From contig OY987242.1 of NCBI GenBank assembly GCA_963920765.1, positions 36,294,002 through 36,358,001 on the forward strand: a DNA stretch of 64,000 bases. The letters are read 5' to 3'. The position numbers were made by a program, and so were the translations under genes. Source of the DNA: Ulota crispa (lineage: Eukaryota > Streptophyta > Bryopsida > Orthotrichales > Orthotrichaceae). This document shows positions 48,960-60,114 of the stretch, piece after piece; the stretch's first letter is position 1, and the number at the start of each line of letters is the position of its first letter. The notes under the pieces are model-generated. The model had not been told where the DNA came from. It ran no database searches and saw only the letters and a program-made list of their open reading frames with translations.

Positions 48960-49445
48960 TTATTGCGCAGCGAAGACATCAAGAGGGAATGACTCCTTGA
49001 CAGCGGTGGGGGCTTTGGACGAGGAGACTTTTCTGGCAACGTGGAAATGGATTTTGCCAGATGGAGGGTCGTCCAGCCATACCTCCGTGGCGGCAGCCGA
49101 GAGGAACAAGTCCTTGTGGTCGACGGGCTTCATTTTCCAGCCCCTCAACGCGGTCATCTTACCCTTGTGTATCCTGCCGGACACGTCCTGCATGTACACC
49201 ACCACCTCCTTGGCCATGGGGAACAGGTGCTCGTGGCGCCCCGGGTGCTTGATCCAGAAGAACCCCGTCTTCTCTACAAACCCAAACTCGTCCAAGCTCG
49301 GCAGGGGAAACAGCCCTGCCGGGAATCCAAATCTTTGCAGCACCGCCACAAACTTGCTCAACGCCTCCGAGCCTGTCACAATTTCGGCCCCCTCCCGATC
49401 CACCGAACTACTCTCCGCTGCTGCAGCACTGCCCTTCGGAGCCAT
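48960..49445 (-). CDS. DUF538 family protein, single exon, 161 aa
   Basis: One uninterrupted minus-strand frame. The start is taken at the ATG ending at 49445 (context GACCATGG, protein MAPKGSAAAAESSSVDREGA), not at a further upstream start that would read through a small repeat. The body fits plant DUF538 (PF04398): FGFPAGLFPLPSLDEFGFVE, then TGFFWIKH, a central VVVYMQDVSGRIHKGKMTAL, and WLDDPPSGKIHFHVARKV, ending near a family-typical SFPLxxF. The length matches small single-domain members. DUF538 is plant-specific; some members affect trichome size and stress responses, but the biochemical role is not established. No signal peptide or membrane segment is evident. The context HPGRHEHLFPMAKEV is less typical than the rest, so this may be a divergent subgroup. 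Confidence 0.88.
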   Translation of the reverse strand: MAPKGSAAAAESSSVDREGAEIVTGSEALSKFVAVLQRFGFPAGLFPLPSLDEFGFVEKTGFFWIKHPGRHEHLFPMAKEVVVYMQDVSGRIHKGKMTALRGWKMKPVDHKDLFLSAAATEVWLDDPPSGKIHFHVARKVSSSKAPTAVKESFPLDVFAAQ

Positions 49446-49505
49446 GGTCTTCACTCCAACAATGCAGCATTCACTCCAGCAATGCAGCATTTACTCCATG
49501 CTCTT
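49446..49505. repeat. Short tandem repeat before the DUF538 start
   Basis: Two to three imperfect copies of about 19 bp (AATGCAGCATTCACTCCAG type) directly upstream of the DUF538 ATG, probably in its 5' leader. They place an extra in-frame ATG upstream, so the true start is a choice; the downstream ATG has the better context. Confidence 0.7.
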
Positions 49506-49643
49506 CATCACACCCGCAATAGAATCATAACAATAATCCCCAGAACAAACCCGGCAGGTTGCTGCAAACAGCACCACCCACAGAAGCATACCGAGGTACA
49601 CACACCAAGTACAGGATTTGAATTCCAACAATGCCCAACCTTT

Positions 49644-49663
49644 AACCCTAACCCTAACCCTAA
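49644..49663. promoter_or_regulatory. Telo-box-like CCCTAA run upstream of the DUF538 gene
   Basis: AACCCTAACCCTAACCCTAA lies about 200 bp upstream of the DUF538 ATG. It contains telo-box-like AACCCTAA cores known as promoter elements in plants. The period is 6 bp, not the 7-bp CCCTAAA of most plant telomeres. Too short to be a telomere. Confidence 0.6.
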
Positions 49664-50909
49664 TTCAAGATATCAGAATTGAAGAAACGAGCGAAGTTGA
49701 AGACACCCCCAGCGAGCATTGCAGATCGCAACACCCACGAGGTCTCCTTCAGAAATCAAACTCCAGGATCTGTATCACTCCAAACCCGGTGAAGAGTTGT
49801 CTCTAGTGACGTTATCTCAAGCTCTGTTCAGGGATGTAGCTGCTCCTGCAAACAGAACTAACACTCAACGTAAGCGCAATCTTCATAGGAAGTGTATCCT
49901 CTCCACTTGCATTCCGTGAACCTCTGTACCAGCGGAGACTCAGACGCGGAAAGCAGAGAAAGGAGAAAGGAAGCTGGGCTGGCAACCCCGAGACTGGACT
50001 ACAAACCTAACGGCTTCTCCATTCCGGAACAACGTAGTAAATACCTTGGAGAAGTCAGAGCTTGGTGCAGGTATCTGCTGACTGTTCCATTACTTCCATA
50101 CAAATGAAGTTAGTTGAATCCAGTTTTATGGTATCCGGACATTTATGAAGGTCTTTAGTGCACATAATAGTTAACTGTAACTGACTAAAGTCCTCTGAAT
50201 ACATGGGAAGAAATGATTTGATCCCGTGTGTCACAATACCTGGCGTTTAATTCTTGAACGTAAGGTTACCTCTTCCTTGACCTGTTACCAGGATTCTGTG
50301 ATTCTCCCAAAACAGTGAACAGCGTTATACAAAGGCAAACATGGTTATCGATACCGACCTGTAAATATCAGAAGTTCAGGAAATGGTCAGTTTCCAGGCA
50401 CGAACTGATATCGTACAATGACGAAGTCTAAGAACTTACACTGGATCGATATGACAGTTGATTGAGCAACGAATGATCCACGTGAGCTCAGAAATAAAAA
50501 GGCGGATGACACAGATGGAGTACTCAGATCATACACAATGAGCTAATCAGATTGATTCAAACACAAAATAAAGCCAAGAGTAGTTCAATACGAGAAATTT
50601 TAATCGAACAACACGTCAGGAATCAATAAAGCTTAGAAATGAAAATTCACAAGCACAGATAGTGTCCATGCGAAAAGCTGAAGCCATGGAACATGGTTGG
50701 TAGAGCTAACATTTAAGAGGCAAAAGATACTATTTGAACAGACAAGCGGAAGCATACTGGCTACGCTCCCACGACGGCCTGGTTCAATCACAATGTGCCC
50801 TTGCGAGTATAAGAAAAAACAAACACTGAGTATATCCTACAGTTCCCGTTGGTTAAACTATTGGGCTCATTGTCTTGGTCACAAATACCTAAAGCAGTCA
50901 CTGCCAAAA
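49664..50909. other. Intergenic between the eIF3a stop and the DUF538 promoter
   Basis: Holds the 5' flank of the DUF538 gene and the 3' flank of eIF3a (both minus strand). Open frames are short and unrecognised. Confidence 0.4.
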
Positions 50910-53900
50910 TTACCAACGATCTTGACGCTCTTGGCGATCTTCTGCAGGTCTCCCACCAGCAACGAAAGGACGTTGCCCAGGAGGTCTCAATCGACCCGGA
51001 GGGGCATACGCATCTCGATGAGGTCCACCCCGAGGCGGTTCATACGCACCACGAGGAGGTTCGTCTCCTCGTGACGCTGGAGCATCATAGGTCCGTCGTA
51101 CTGGAGGTTCGTACGATCGCGGGGGAGGAGCTTCAGGGTCTGACTGACGAGCACGGGGAGGTTGATAGCGGTTTGAGGAAGGAGGAGGAATGTCAGCCTC
51201 TCCATCAACCTGTCGATCAGTTTCACGAGGAGGCAAAATTCTTCCACCAAACGAAGGCCGACGTTCCTCTGGATGAGGACGGACATCACGTCGGTCATTC
51301 CAGGAGTCAGAGCTGTCACGTCTCGAGTCGTCACCACTCTCCATCTTCTTTCGAAGTGAAGGAGGAATGAACTTTCCAGGCCTGTCATCGACTCTGGCGT
51401 TCAAAGCTTCTTCTCTCTCGCGCTTCTCTCGTTCTTCGGCAGCAATTTCTCTCTCCCGTTGCTTTGCAGCTATTTCCTCCAATTTGGCACGACGATCAGC
51501 CTCCTCTTTGCGTTTACGCTCTTCCTCTGCAAAAAAGAACCAAAACAACATCGCAAATGACGTCAGCAATTCCGTCGTTGCTAAGGGAACTTACAACGAT
51601 CAAGATCAACGTTGATCAATACAGCTGTCAACTTTGGATAAGACGATAGTAATCCACAAAGTACTCACCTTCTTTCTTTCTGGCCTCCTCTTCTTCCTGA
51701 ATCCTCAGAAGACGCTGCTCTTCTTGCCTTCTGTAGTGTTCTTTCTTACGTCTGATCTCGCGTTCTCGTGCTCTCTGAGCTCGCTCCTCAGCAATTCTCT
51801 CTTCCCGCACGCGCTGCAACCTCGCAAACTCTCCTCGCCGACGACTCACAACTTCTTGCTCGAAAATTTCCTGAGTGATGAGAAAACGGCCATTGGTAAA
51901 TAAAAGCTCCAAAGAAGAGGAGAAAATTGCTTTCAAGGCATGAACTTATATTACGGATATCAGGACAAAATACCTTGTCTGCTGCCATTCGAATCAGCCT
52001 AGTCTTCTCAACCACGTCGGTCTCATGCTGCTTACGGCTGTGCTCAATGGCTTGCTGCAATCACCAAAATAAAAAATTAAATGCAAATGATCAGGCCAAA
52101 AAACAAAGGCACACCTACTCTGCCGGACTTCAGTTCAACTGAAAATACCTCCTGCTGCTCCTGATAGAATCTCTGATCATCCTGGAGCCGTTTGCGGTAA
52201 GCTTCTTCAATCAATGGTCTCTCCTCTTCCCGCTTTGCACGTTCTAAATGATCCATGGTCTTGGAGAGCTTCTGAAGCTTACGTTCCATTTCTTGCCGCT
52301 CTTTCATTTGCTCACTCAGAGCCTCTTCCATGAGGTGCTGCTTTGTGAGTTTGGTAACATCCTGTGATCAGATACAGTCACAAATTGATAAGCCACAAAA
52401 TAACATGCGGTCTGTCCCAGATTCAGAGTAGAAGTCTCCTCTAACAGGTCTTGAATAGATCGCTATGGCCTAATAAGCATAGAAGACATTCGTGTACTGA
52501 TAGCAATATTTGTATGCAGGTGACCATAATGGTCCAGTACATTGAGTAAGAACTGCAAATTTAAACCTATTGTAAGCATTGGGCACTTACCCCATCTACG
52601 GCAACTTTCTTGCCCTTCTTTCCCTTTCGTTTTTCAGCTTCGGCAAGCAGCGCCCTTGCTTCCTCAAGTTCCTTTTCTTCAATTTCTTTGCGAATCCTGG
52701 CTTCCTCTCGCCTAGCAGACTCATTTTGAAGCCTCTTTGCCTCTGCTTCCTCTGTCAAACGTTGCTGCTTCAATCTCTTCGACTCTTCCTCTCTTTCCTG
52801 ATAAATTGAATGCATTCGAATGATTTACGTCAATAACTGATGGAATGCAGTAATTAATAATACCAACTCCTGTCTCCGTTAATATCATAATTTATTCCTT
52901 AGCGCAGAACTTATGATAAAGGATAAATGTCATGTAAAACTTCACCCATTCCAATACCAAGGTGCAGTTACAAACCATTTCAAGCATTTGTCGCTCCTGT
53001 TCTTCTTTACGACGCTCAATTAAAACCTTCCGAGCAAGCAGCTTTTTATGCTCCTTCTCTACAACGGTTTGAAGTTCAGCAAAAGGAATGATTTGCCTTG
53101 ACGGCCTCTCCACAGTAGGTGGGCTGATCATAGCACAGGCCTTCTTCAACCTCTTTGCAAGGATAGTAAGATGATGTTTCACCTTTTCAGATTCCAAATC
53201 CTGCAAGGATCCATCTATGTACGTCAATCATATATTAACAGCAAGACTATCATCGACAAGCAAAAGCAACCGTTATTCTTCGGGTTCTACACAACCAGAT
53301 GCGACATGTTTACACAAAATTTAATTACGCCTGTAGGAGGTTCACCTGACTTCCGAAGTTGACGATTTCCCTCAAATGATCAACTTTCATTTGCACATAG
53401 TTGTACTTCACGGCTTCCACGATCAATTTCTCAACAATCGAAAAGTCGAAAAAGGTGACCATCCGAGTTATTTCGGAAATTTTAATGGTCGAGTAGACTT
53501 GCGATGCTTGCTGAAGAACTCTCAGAGTTGTCAACCGCTCAAGTGCGGGAACATATTGCTCTAAATGTACTTCCGGTACAGGTGACGCTGATGATAATTT
53601 GTCGCTTAGATTCGGGAGCTTGGTGAGAACAGGCTGCGCTCTTGCAGCAAGGTCAAGGGGATGAAACTCAATCTCTAACAAAGCGTAAAGATCCTTAACC
53701 TCAGGTGAAACATATGTCAGCACACCTTTGGAAACCTGAAACACAACAACAGCCGATCATTAGTTACCAAGAATACAATGAACTATAAAACTGTGAAAGA
53801 TTGCCAAACTTGCGGGAATGGAGACCCAATTACATCAATGTTGACAAAAAGGGATGTTTAAAAATCAAAACAATGAATACGATTAGAAAATTTTGACGAA

Positions 53901-56870
53901 GGCATTATAAAGGAGTGAAAATAACTCCCCAAAATTGTCAAAGAAATGATAGTCATGGTATACATAAGAATTTTCACGTGTGAATGAAGCTTTAGGACGG
54001 AATAAGGGCTTACAAGTTCAGAGAGAAGAGCTGCCCTCGAAAGCTGCAAAGATTAAGCACCAACACAAAAAGTGACTTAGCAAAGGGTCTCTCTCACGAA
54101 CTATCACCATGTCAACGTGTACACAAGAGAAGGATGATAGCAAATATTAGAGACCAATAGAAACCATCAACTAGTCGACAGCTAACCGAAGAAGATGCAC
54201 TAGATCTGCATAGGACCCATGCCCATGACAAAAAGCACACAAAATAAAACCTACATCTCAGCAGCCACTCACCACTTCCCGAGAATCTTTTTTAGAATCT
54301 ATGTTAAAACCCAGAATGTTAGCCATCCGAATGTTCCTGTCCTTTTCCATCTCCAGCTCAAAGTGATGGGCGCCATGCTTGCGATCATAAGGAGCAACGG
54401 CAAGAGTTGCCAGCACAACAGAAGATGCCATCAACTGCAAATCTTTCTGTGTAAGATTCTTATTGTAACTCTTCTGCAGATTATAAAGCTTGTACCATGC
54501 GTAAGCATGATATAGGTGACTATCTGCAACCCAATATATTTGGGTCAACTTGGCGTAATAAATGGCCATCATTTGTGGTTTGGGTGTTCTCTTCACCATC
54601 GACATCAACCCATGAATATCCTCTATCGATCGAAATGCTTCCTGGCAAATAAGAAGACGCACACATAGTTAGGCGCACCAATCTTAAGCTAATCAGCAGG
54701 ACCAAAATTCAATCATCCAGCATTTCGGAAAGAAGTAAGGAGGTGATGCTCTGATTATACAAATTCTCCAGAGACCAAATTAGGCTAAAAGTGATAATAA
54801 GACCTGAAGAATGCAGTTGCTACTAATAAAGATTCATCTCCTTCGCATATAACGATTATTACTACTCAAGGCTATTTATCACATACTAGATGCACCTAAA
54901 GAGACACTCATGTTTATCTAGCGTACAACATAGCTATAGAACATCTGAAAGAGACATAGGCTCATCGTAGATGACTGCAATAAAGCCAGCCAACAATCCT
55001 ATCCAAAAGGTTTTAGCGAACAACGACGATTTGCAACAACTCGTACAACGTAATAGATCAGGCTACGAAAACTATCTCAGCACGAAGCAAGGAGCATCAG
55101 AACGTCAACCAGAGATTGCTTGTCACTAAACCGCACCTGCCATAGCTCTAATTCGGTGGCTATCTTGAGCTGTTCAAACCTAGTCTCCAGGTACAGCTGC
55201 AGACTTTCAGGCTGTGTGAGATCGGGCCTATCACGCTGATCTCTGTACTTGTTCAGATTGGTAAGATGATTCCGAAGAATCTCACAAAGGCGTCGAAACT
55301 CAGTAGTGCGCTTGTACTGAAGACAAAACTGGAAGGCTCGGTGAGCTGTCATCTGTGAGCATATCGAAAAACGCACGATCAGGGGAAGAAAATAGTCATA
55401 ATGCAACTCATCAACAACAACAATGATTCTATCCATAGGAGCACTGGTGTCATGAGAAAACAACAATAATCACCGACTAAACCCTTCGAATACAGTTCTA
55501 ACACAAAAGTGAAGATTCGGCGTCATGAACAACCTCTTCCAGCATAGGACAGCACAAACTTACACATAGCAATTCATCAACCCTATACCAATGTTTCCGG
55601 TTATCAGTTGAAATTTGGCAACAAGCTTAGAACTCTCCGGGACAAGGATGTACGTACAGCATAGAGTGATTCCAACTTCGAATTGTTCCGCAAAATCTCC
55701 AAGACAGTTCGGTATGTCTCCCACAAAAATTTAAACCACGGTGTCACAGTTTCGCGATCAGATCGCTCTTTTCCCTTCTCGCCACTGACATAACTCAACA
55801 TCAAATCCTCTGGCCTCTTCTCCGCCTCCAAGTCCTCCACATCCAAAGTGACCTCAGCAGCGGCTGCCTGAGCTTGAGCCTGCTCGGCCCGCTCACTAGA
55901 CAACTGCAGGAAGTACTTGATAACTTCCTCAAGTGAACTGACGTTAACTTGCTGGCAAACTATCCTGTACTGGATGAGCCCATCCTTGGCAAACCTGCCT
56001 TTCTTCATGTCCACACAAAGCTCCACATACTTGAACATAATTTTCTCTAGTGTCTTCTGCCATGCTCGGTACCTCTTGGACGTGATAAGGTCATGTAGGG
56101 CTTGCAGAGCAGCCTGTTTCTGACCGACATTCATCAACTCTGTCGCGATCCAAAATCAAAGTCAGTCACAGAATACGAACCAGGATGTGGAACATGAAAC
56201 TTTCTTGTTCCAAAACTCGCAATTTTACAGCACATAAAACCTCGTCCTACGGTCAATACAAGCTGACCGTCTAGCTAACCATTAAAAACTGCAAATTTCT
56301 AACTCTAAACCATCATAACCAAATGGACCGTGCAATCGACAGCACTACCATTCTCATAGCGTCAAAATCCACGATTACGACCTTGATCATCACATGCATT
56401 GATTCAATCACAAATTCTAAAAATTGCATAAGGTCATACGCCAGAGAACAACAATTGAACCAGAAAAAAACTTTCGTTCGATGCGAATATGACACATAGA
56501 TCGCCAACATGCAAACCTAAGCTCAATGTCCAGGTCTCTTACAATCTACCGCCATGCGCATTCAATCAAAAATATAGATTTCTGAATTACGCCACATAGC
56601 AACACTTAAACTCAACAGAAGCTCCATTCTGTATGCCGCAACAGCGCCTACACGCCAGGGCTGAGATCAATGTCTCAGTCTGTATCTACCGAACCAATCG
56701 TTGCATACAATCACACGCAGTGAAGCGAAAGCCAGGCACAAACCGCCATTCGTGATCTCGATTCCTCAACAACCAGAACTGGACTGCAAACCCTAGATGG
56801 AGAGGCAGCCACAAGGAGACGTACCTTCTGCTCGCTTGAGCGCATTTTCGGGTTTCGCGAAGGTCGCCAT
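50910..56870 (-). CDS. eIF3A: Eukaryotic translation initiation factor 3 subunit A, 12 exons, 1025 aa
   Basis: Largest eIF3 subunit, a scaffold for 43S pre-initiation complex assembly on the 40S ribosome in the cytoplasm. Minus-strand exons, 5' to 3': 56825-56870, 55658-56139, 55137-55352, 54273-54641, 54014-54043, 53346-53735, 52976-53200, 52591-52797, 52149-52361, 51974-52054, 51669-51870, 50910-51526. All junctions are GT-AG and phases agree; the sum is 3078 nt. It starts [15 protein letters not shown] and continues [20 protein letters not shown], closely following plant eIF3a. The PCI region is about residues 330-510 ([30 protein letters not shown]). Residues about 550-860 form a charged coiled coil ([50 protein letters not shown]). 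The tail (about 860-1025) is Arg/Pro/Asp-rich and disordered, with [12 protein letters not shown] near its start. Introns are 94-685 bp. Confidence 0.96.
54014..54043 (-). other. eIF3A: 30-nt micro-exon of eIF3a (exon 5)
   Basis: Encodes [10 protein letters not shown], bounded by TTTGCAG upstream and GTAAGC downstream. Exon 4 ends after GTG and exon 6 starts GTTTCC, so inclusion keeps phase and gives [19 protein letters not shown], the order seen in plant eIF3a ([16 protein letters not shown] in Arabidopsis, from memory). Skipping would keep the frame and drop ten residues before the PCI domain. Confidence 0.9.
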
Positions 56871-57004
56871 GGTGGCGAGAGGCGAGGCGCCACCGAATCC
56901 AACCAAGTCCAAGCGGATTGCAACGACACGGCTTGTTCCGGGAGAGATTGAGAGCGGAGACGAAGGACAAGATGAGTGAAAGGAAGGAAAACAAGCCCCG
57001 GAGG

Positions 57005-57013
57005 AAACCCTAA
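57005..57013. promoter_or_regulatory. Telo-box AAACCCTAA in the eIF3a promoter
   Basis: AAACCCTAA lies 135 bp upstream of the eIF3a ATG. Telo-boxes are known in promoters or leaders of plant translation-machinery genes such as eEF1A and ribosomal proteins, which fits this gene. A second variant, AAACCCTAG, lies near 56788, inside intron 1. Confidence 0.65.
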
Positions 57014-57239
57014 TGACAAGCCCTCCAACCCCAAGGGCGTCGATGATCTGACGTTAAGGACGGCCAGGATTTTGCCACTAGTTTTACGACAGGGTCCCTG
57101 GTTTTGCCACCGACCGACCGGCTTGTTTGCGACCTACTTCGACCTAATGGATGGATGATGCCTTACGGTGCAAGTACATAATTCGGATGGGTTGATGGAT
57201 GATATTTCTGGCAGTTCTTGTGCCTGGGGGAAAAAAGTA

Positions 57240-57803
57240 GGGAAAATATCAGAAATACCCCTCAATTCTTTCAAAATATCAAATCTCTGTATTATTTGAA
57301 ATATCAAACATACCCCACGCTTTGTGTAGTAATATCAATTATATTCCTAGTTATTTTTGAGAATATCACAAATACCCTCGTTTATTGTTTATTGTGCCTA
57401 TTTATTGCAGTTTATTTATATATAAAAATGACAACAAATATTACTATGTAATCACCGTAACAATTTTGACCACAATAGATTTACATGTAAAAAGCAAGCC
57501 AAATTTTGGAAGCAAGCTCTCTAAGCTCTATATAGGGTGTTAACTCACATCTAATTTTTGTACTTTCCATTATTATCCAAGTATTTACAAAAAAAATCAA
57601 AAAGACACACAAGCATTAGGAATATTTATATAATTCAAATAATATAAGGGTGTATTTGATGTTTCATAATAATTGAAGGTCCCAAGAACGAGAGGTAAAA
57701 CTAGTATTACCACACATAGCCGGGGATATTTTTGACATTTCAAATAATATAGGGGTACATTTGATATTTTGGAAGAATTGAGGGATATTTTTGATATTTT
57801 CCC
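57240..57803. mobile_element. Foldback (Mutator-like) element, GGGAAAATATC ends
   Basis: Left end GGGAAAATATCAGAAATACC and right end (complement GGGAAAATATCAAAAATATCC) are inverted, with similarity running at least 100 bp inward (CAATTCTT, AAATATCAAA). Flanks AAAAAAGTA (57231-57239) and AAAAAAATA (57804-57812) agree in 8 of 9 bases. Lies about 370 bp upstream of the eIF3a start. Confidence 0.75.
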
Positions 57804-57970
57804 AAAAAAATAAACCAATCCCAAAACAGCTTTCTTTGACCTTGTATATTCAAGTGTCCAACTTTTTGAGGCTTCAAAAGTTGTGCAATCTCTTACACTC
57901 CGTACTAACTTATGTAAAAAAAGGTGTTATGAAATTAGTTTACTTTCTCCATGGCACAAGATTTGATATA

Positions 57971-58283
57971 GGGAAAATTTCATGGATACCCCTAAAGTTT
58001 GTAATAATATTTTCATAGATATTTTTACTTTTTTAGAAATATCACAAATATCCTTGGACCAAAACTTTTAGGTGTTTGTTTTGTAGTACATGCCACTTCC
58101 TTTCTTCCTTTATGTGCACGCACAATAAGAAAGAAGTAGTGTACACGCAAAGGGAGAAGGAAGTGACATGCACAACAAAACAAATGCTTGAAAATTATGG
58201 TCCAAGGGTATTTGTGATATTTCTGAAAAACAGGAGTACCTATGAAAATTGTGCAAACTTCAAGGGTATCCATGAAATTTTCC
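57971..58283. mobile_element. Foldback (Mutator-like) element, GGGAAAATTTCATGG ends
   Basis: Left GGGAAAATTTCATGGATACC and right GGTATCCATGAAATTTTCC mirror each other through arms of about 150 bp (GTCCAAGG, AAATATCACAAATA, ACATGCCACTTCC). The flanks TTTGATATA and TTTAATACA agree in 7 of 9 bases. 313 bp. Confidence 0.75.
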
Positions 58284-58559
58284 TTTAATACATATCTGAG
58301 AGCAAGTGAATCCAGAGTGATTTTCAAATATTTGACATTATCATTGTTCTTTTTGTAATTGACTTTTGATTGTAATATGTAGATTTTTTTTTACTTAAGC
58401 AAAATCTAAACAAGTCATGTGGATACTATGTGCAAAAATTTACAAGAGGAAAACGTCAATTTGAAGATTTTTTGGGTCTCACCCAATTTTTCAATGTTCT
58501 AATGTTGAACTAATTGCAATGAGAATCTCTTATTTTCCAAATTTAATAGCGTTTGCATT

Positions 58560-58965
58560 TGGGTATATACCCTTGATTGCAACTCTACTTGTCACTGGTG
58601 CATTGCTATTCATCAAACAAATTTTGACTTGTCGCTTGTTACACCTTTAACTCGTCAAGTTACATAAATTCTCATCATACAATGTTAGTGAATTTTGACA
58701 AGTTGCAGAGTTATTCATCATTGTGCAAGCACAAAGAAATGGGCATTTGTAGTGTGCAAGTGCTCCAATGTACACAGCAACAGATTGCTCTACAACTCGA
58801 CAAATAACTTTGCAACTTGTTGAGAGTCACTAACACTGTACGACTAGAATTTATGTAACTTGACAAGTTGAGGGTGTAACAAGTGACAAGTCAAAATTGG
58901 CTCAATGAATAGCAGTGCAACAGTGACAAGTAGTGAGTTGCAATCAAGGATATTAGCTACAATAA
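58560..58965. repeat. Inverted repeat, arms about 160 bp
   Basis: TTGATTGCAACTC and TTACATAAATTCT on the left recur inverted on the right (GAGTTGCAATCAA; AGAATTTATGTAA), with CTTGTCA-type motifs throughout. Probably a foldback element; edges are approximate and no target duplication was fixed. Confidence 0.6.
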
Positions 58966-59000
58966 TTTGTTTTCTCGCTTAAGAATGTACTCATCATTAA

Positions 59001-59459
59001 CCCTTAAAGGACCAAGCTACTATGTTAGAAGAAAATATGCCATAAGCAACTGCCTAACTATGTCACAACAATTACTCAACAACTACTCAAACAACAACTC
59101 AACAATTGCTCAACAACTGCCAACAACTGCAAGACTACTAAATGAGCCCATTTTGTAGTCTTGCAGTTGTTGTGCAATTGTTGAGTAGTTGTTTGTACAG
59201 TTGTTATGACATAGTCAGGCATTTGTTTATAGCATGTTTTTCTTCTAGTGTATAATACATGGTATGTATGCTATTGTATAATTGGCATTTGCTACCAAAA
59301 AAAAGAAAAGGAATCTTGACTACCTCACTAGAACATCATTGATCTATATTCTAACTTTTTTGTTGATCTCAAATGTAATAAAGGTGTGGATGCACTCCAA
59401 AGGCAAGGAAAATACCCTTTATTGTATTGGTTGCAAAGGGTTGCTTGGTCATTTAAGGA
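59001..59459. mobile_element. TTAA-flanked TIR element, family D copy 3, carrying a hairpin insertion
   Basis: Begins CCCTTAAAGGACC after TTAA (58997-59000) and ends GGTCATTTAAGGA before TTAA (59460-59463). The right two thirds follow 39774-40004 (TGGCATTTGCTACC; GATCTCAAATGTA; TTTATTGTATTGGTTGC). The left third is replaced by a hairpin (59018-59252), which explains the extra length. Confidence 0.65.
59018..59252. mobile_element. Hairpin MITE nested in the 59001 element
   Basis: Arms around ACTATGTCACAACAATT, TCAACAACTACTCA and AACAACTGCAAGACTACT pair with the complement ending AGCATGTTTTTCTTCTAGTG. The right terminus reads CACTAGAAGAAAAACATGC in complement; the left is GTTAGAAGAAAATATGC. 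Edges and duplication are approximate. Confidence 0.6.
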
Positions 59460-59463
59460 TTAA

Positions 59464-60110
59464 CCCCTAAATGCCCAAGCAACCAGATTTGGGTCTTCAT
59501 GAAACTTTGAAGATGAACAAAACCTTATAAAATCACTGCTTTTAGCATTTTTTTTTCAATTTAAGTTTGTTTTGAAATCTATTATCAACATCAATAATCT
59601 GATTTTGAAAATGTATGTGGATGATTTTTCTACTCAAGATTTTGTACAAGGGTGTCCATTGCAATCTTGAGTTTCTAATGTTGCCGGAAGATACTGAAAA
59701 TGAGCCTCAAATACACTAGAGCTTGGAGAAAAATCCACATTAGAAGTCCATTTAAATAAAATAGAGGAGTAGATTTTGAAAATCGTAAATTGGTTGAGGT
59801 TAAACATGTAATGACATTAAACCTCATATATTCTTGGTGACCAACTTTTTAGATTTGACATGTGAAATGAGGATTAGAAGATTTCAAGTATTTTTTGCAA
59901 TTTTAACATCCACATGTTCAAACATTATAATTTTTCAAACTATAAGTGATATTTTTGTGATTTCCTTTCCCATGTAATCTCTAACATGTTTGGTTTAAAT
60001 TTGTACAATTAGAATTGAAAAAAACTTGATGAAATTTATGAAAATATTATTTGATGTTTTAGTTTCATGAACATTTCAAGAAGCTCAAATAAGCCTTGGG
60101 CATTTAGGGG
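59464..60110. mobile_element. TTAA-flanked TIR element abutting its neighbour
   Basis: Begins CCCCTAAATGCCCAAGC directly after TTAA (59460-59463), the same TTAA that closes the previous element, and ends CTTGGGCATTTAGGGG before TTAA (60111-60114). TIR about 16 bp, almost identical to that of 37211-38122, but the interior differs. 647 bp, non-coding. Confidence 0.75.
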
Positions 60111-60114
60111 TTAA

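Noticed and set aside
49644..49663. Interstitial telomere or chromosome end
   Set aside because: Only three units, inside a promoter region between two intact genes.
48658..49682. Long plus-strand frames of 290 and 213 residues across the DUF538 gene
   Set aside because: They are shadows of the DUF538 coding strand, which carries the recognisable domain and a good start context.
50849..51370. 173-residue plus-strand frame opposite the last eIF3a exon
   Set aside because: Antisense reading of the charged, Arg/Pro-rich eIF3a tail; composition alone keeps it open.
53201..53217. Alternative eIF3a acceptor at TAG, 17 bases upstream of the chosen one
   Set aside because: It would enter out of phase with exon 6; the CAG before GATTTGG keeps phase 0 and the expected protein.
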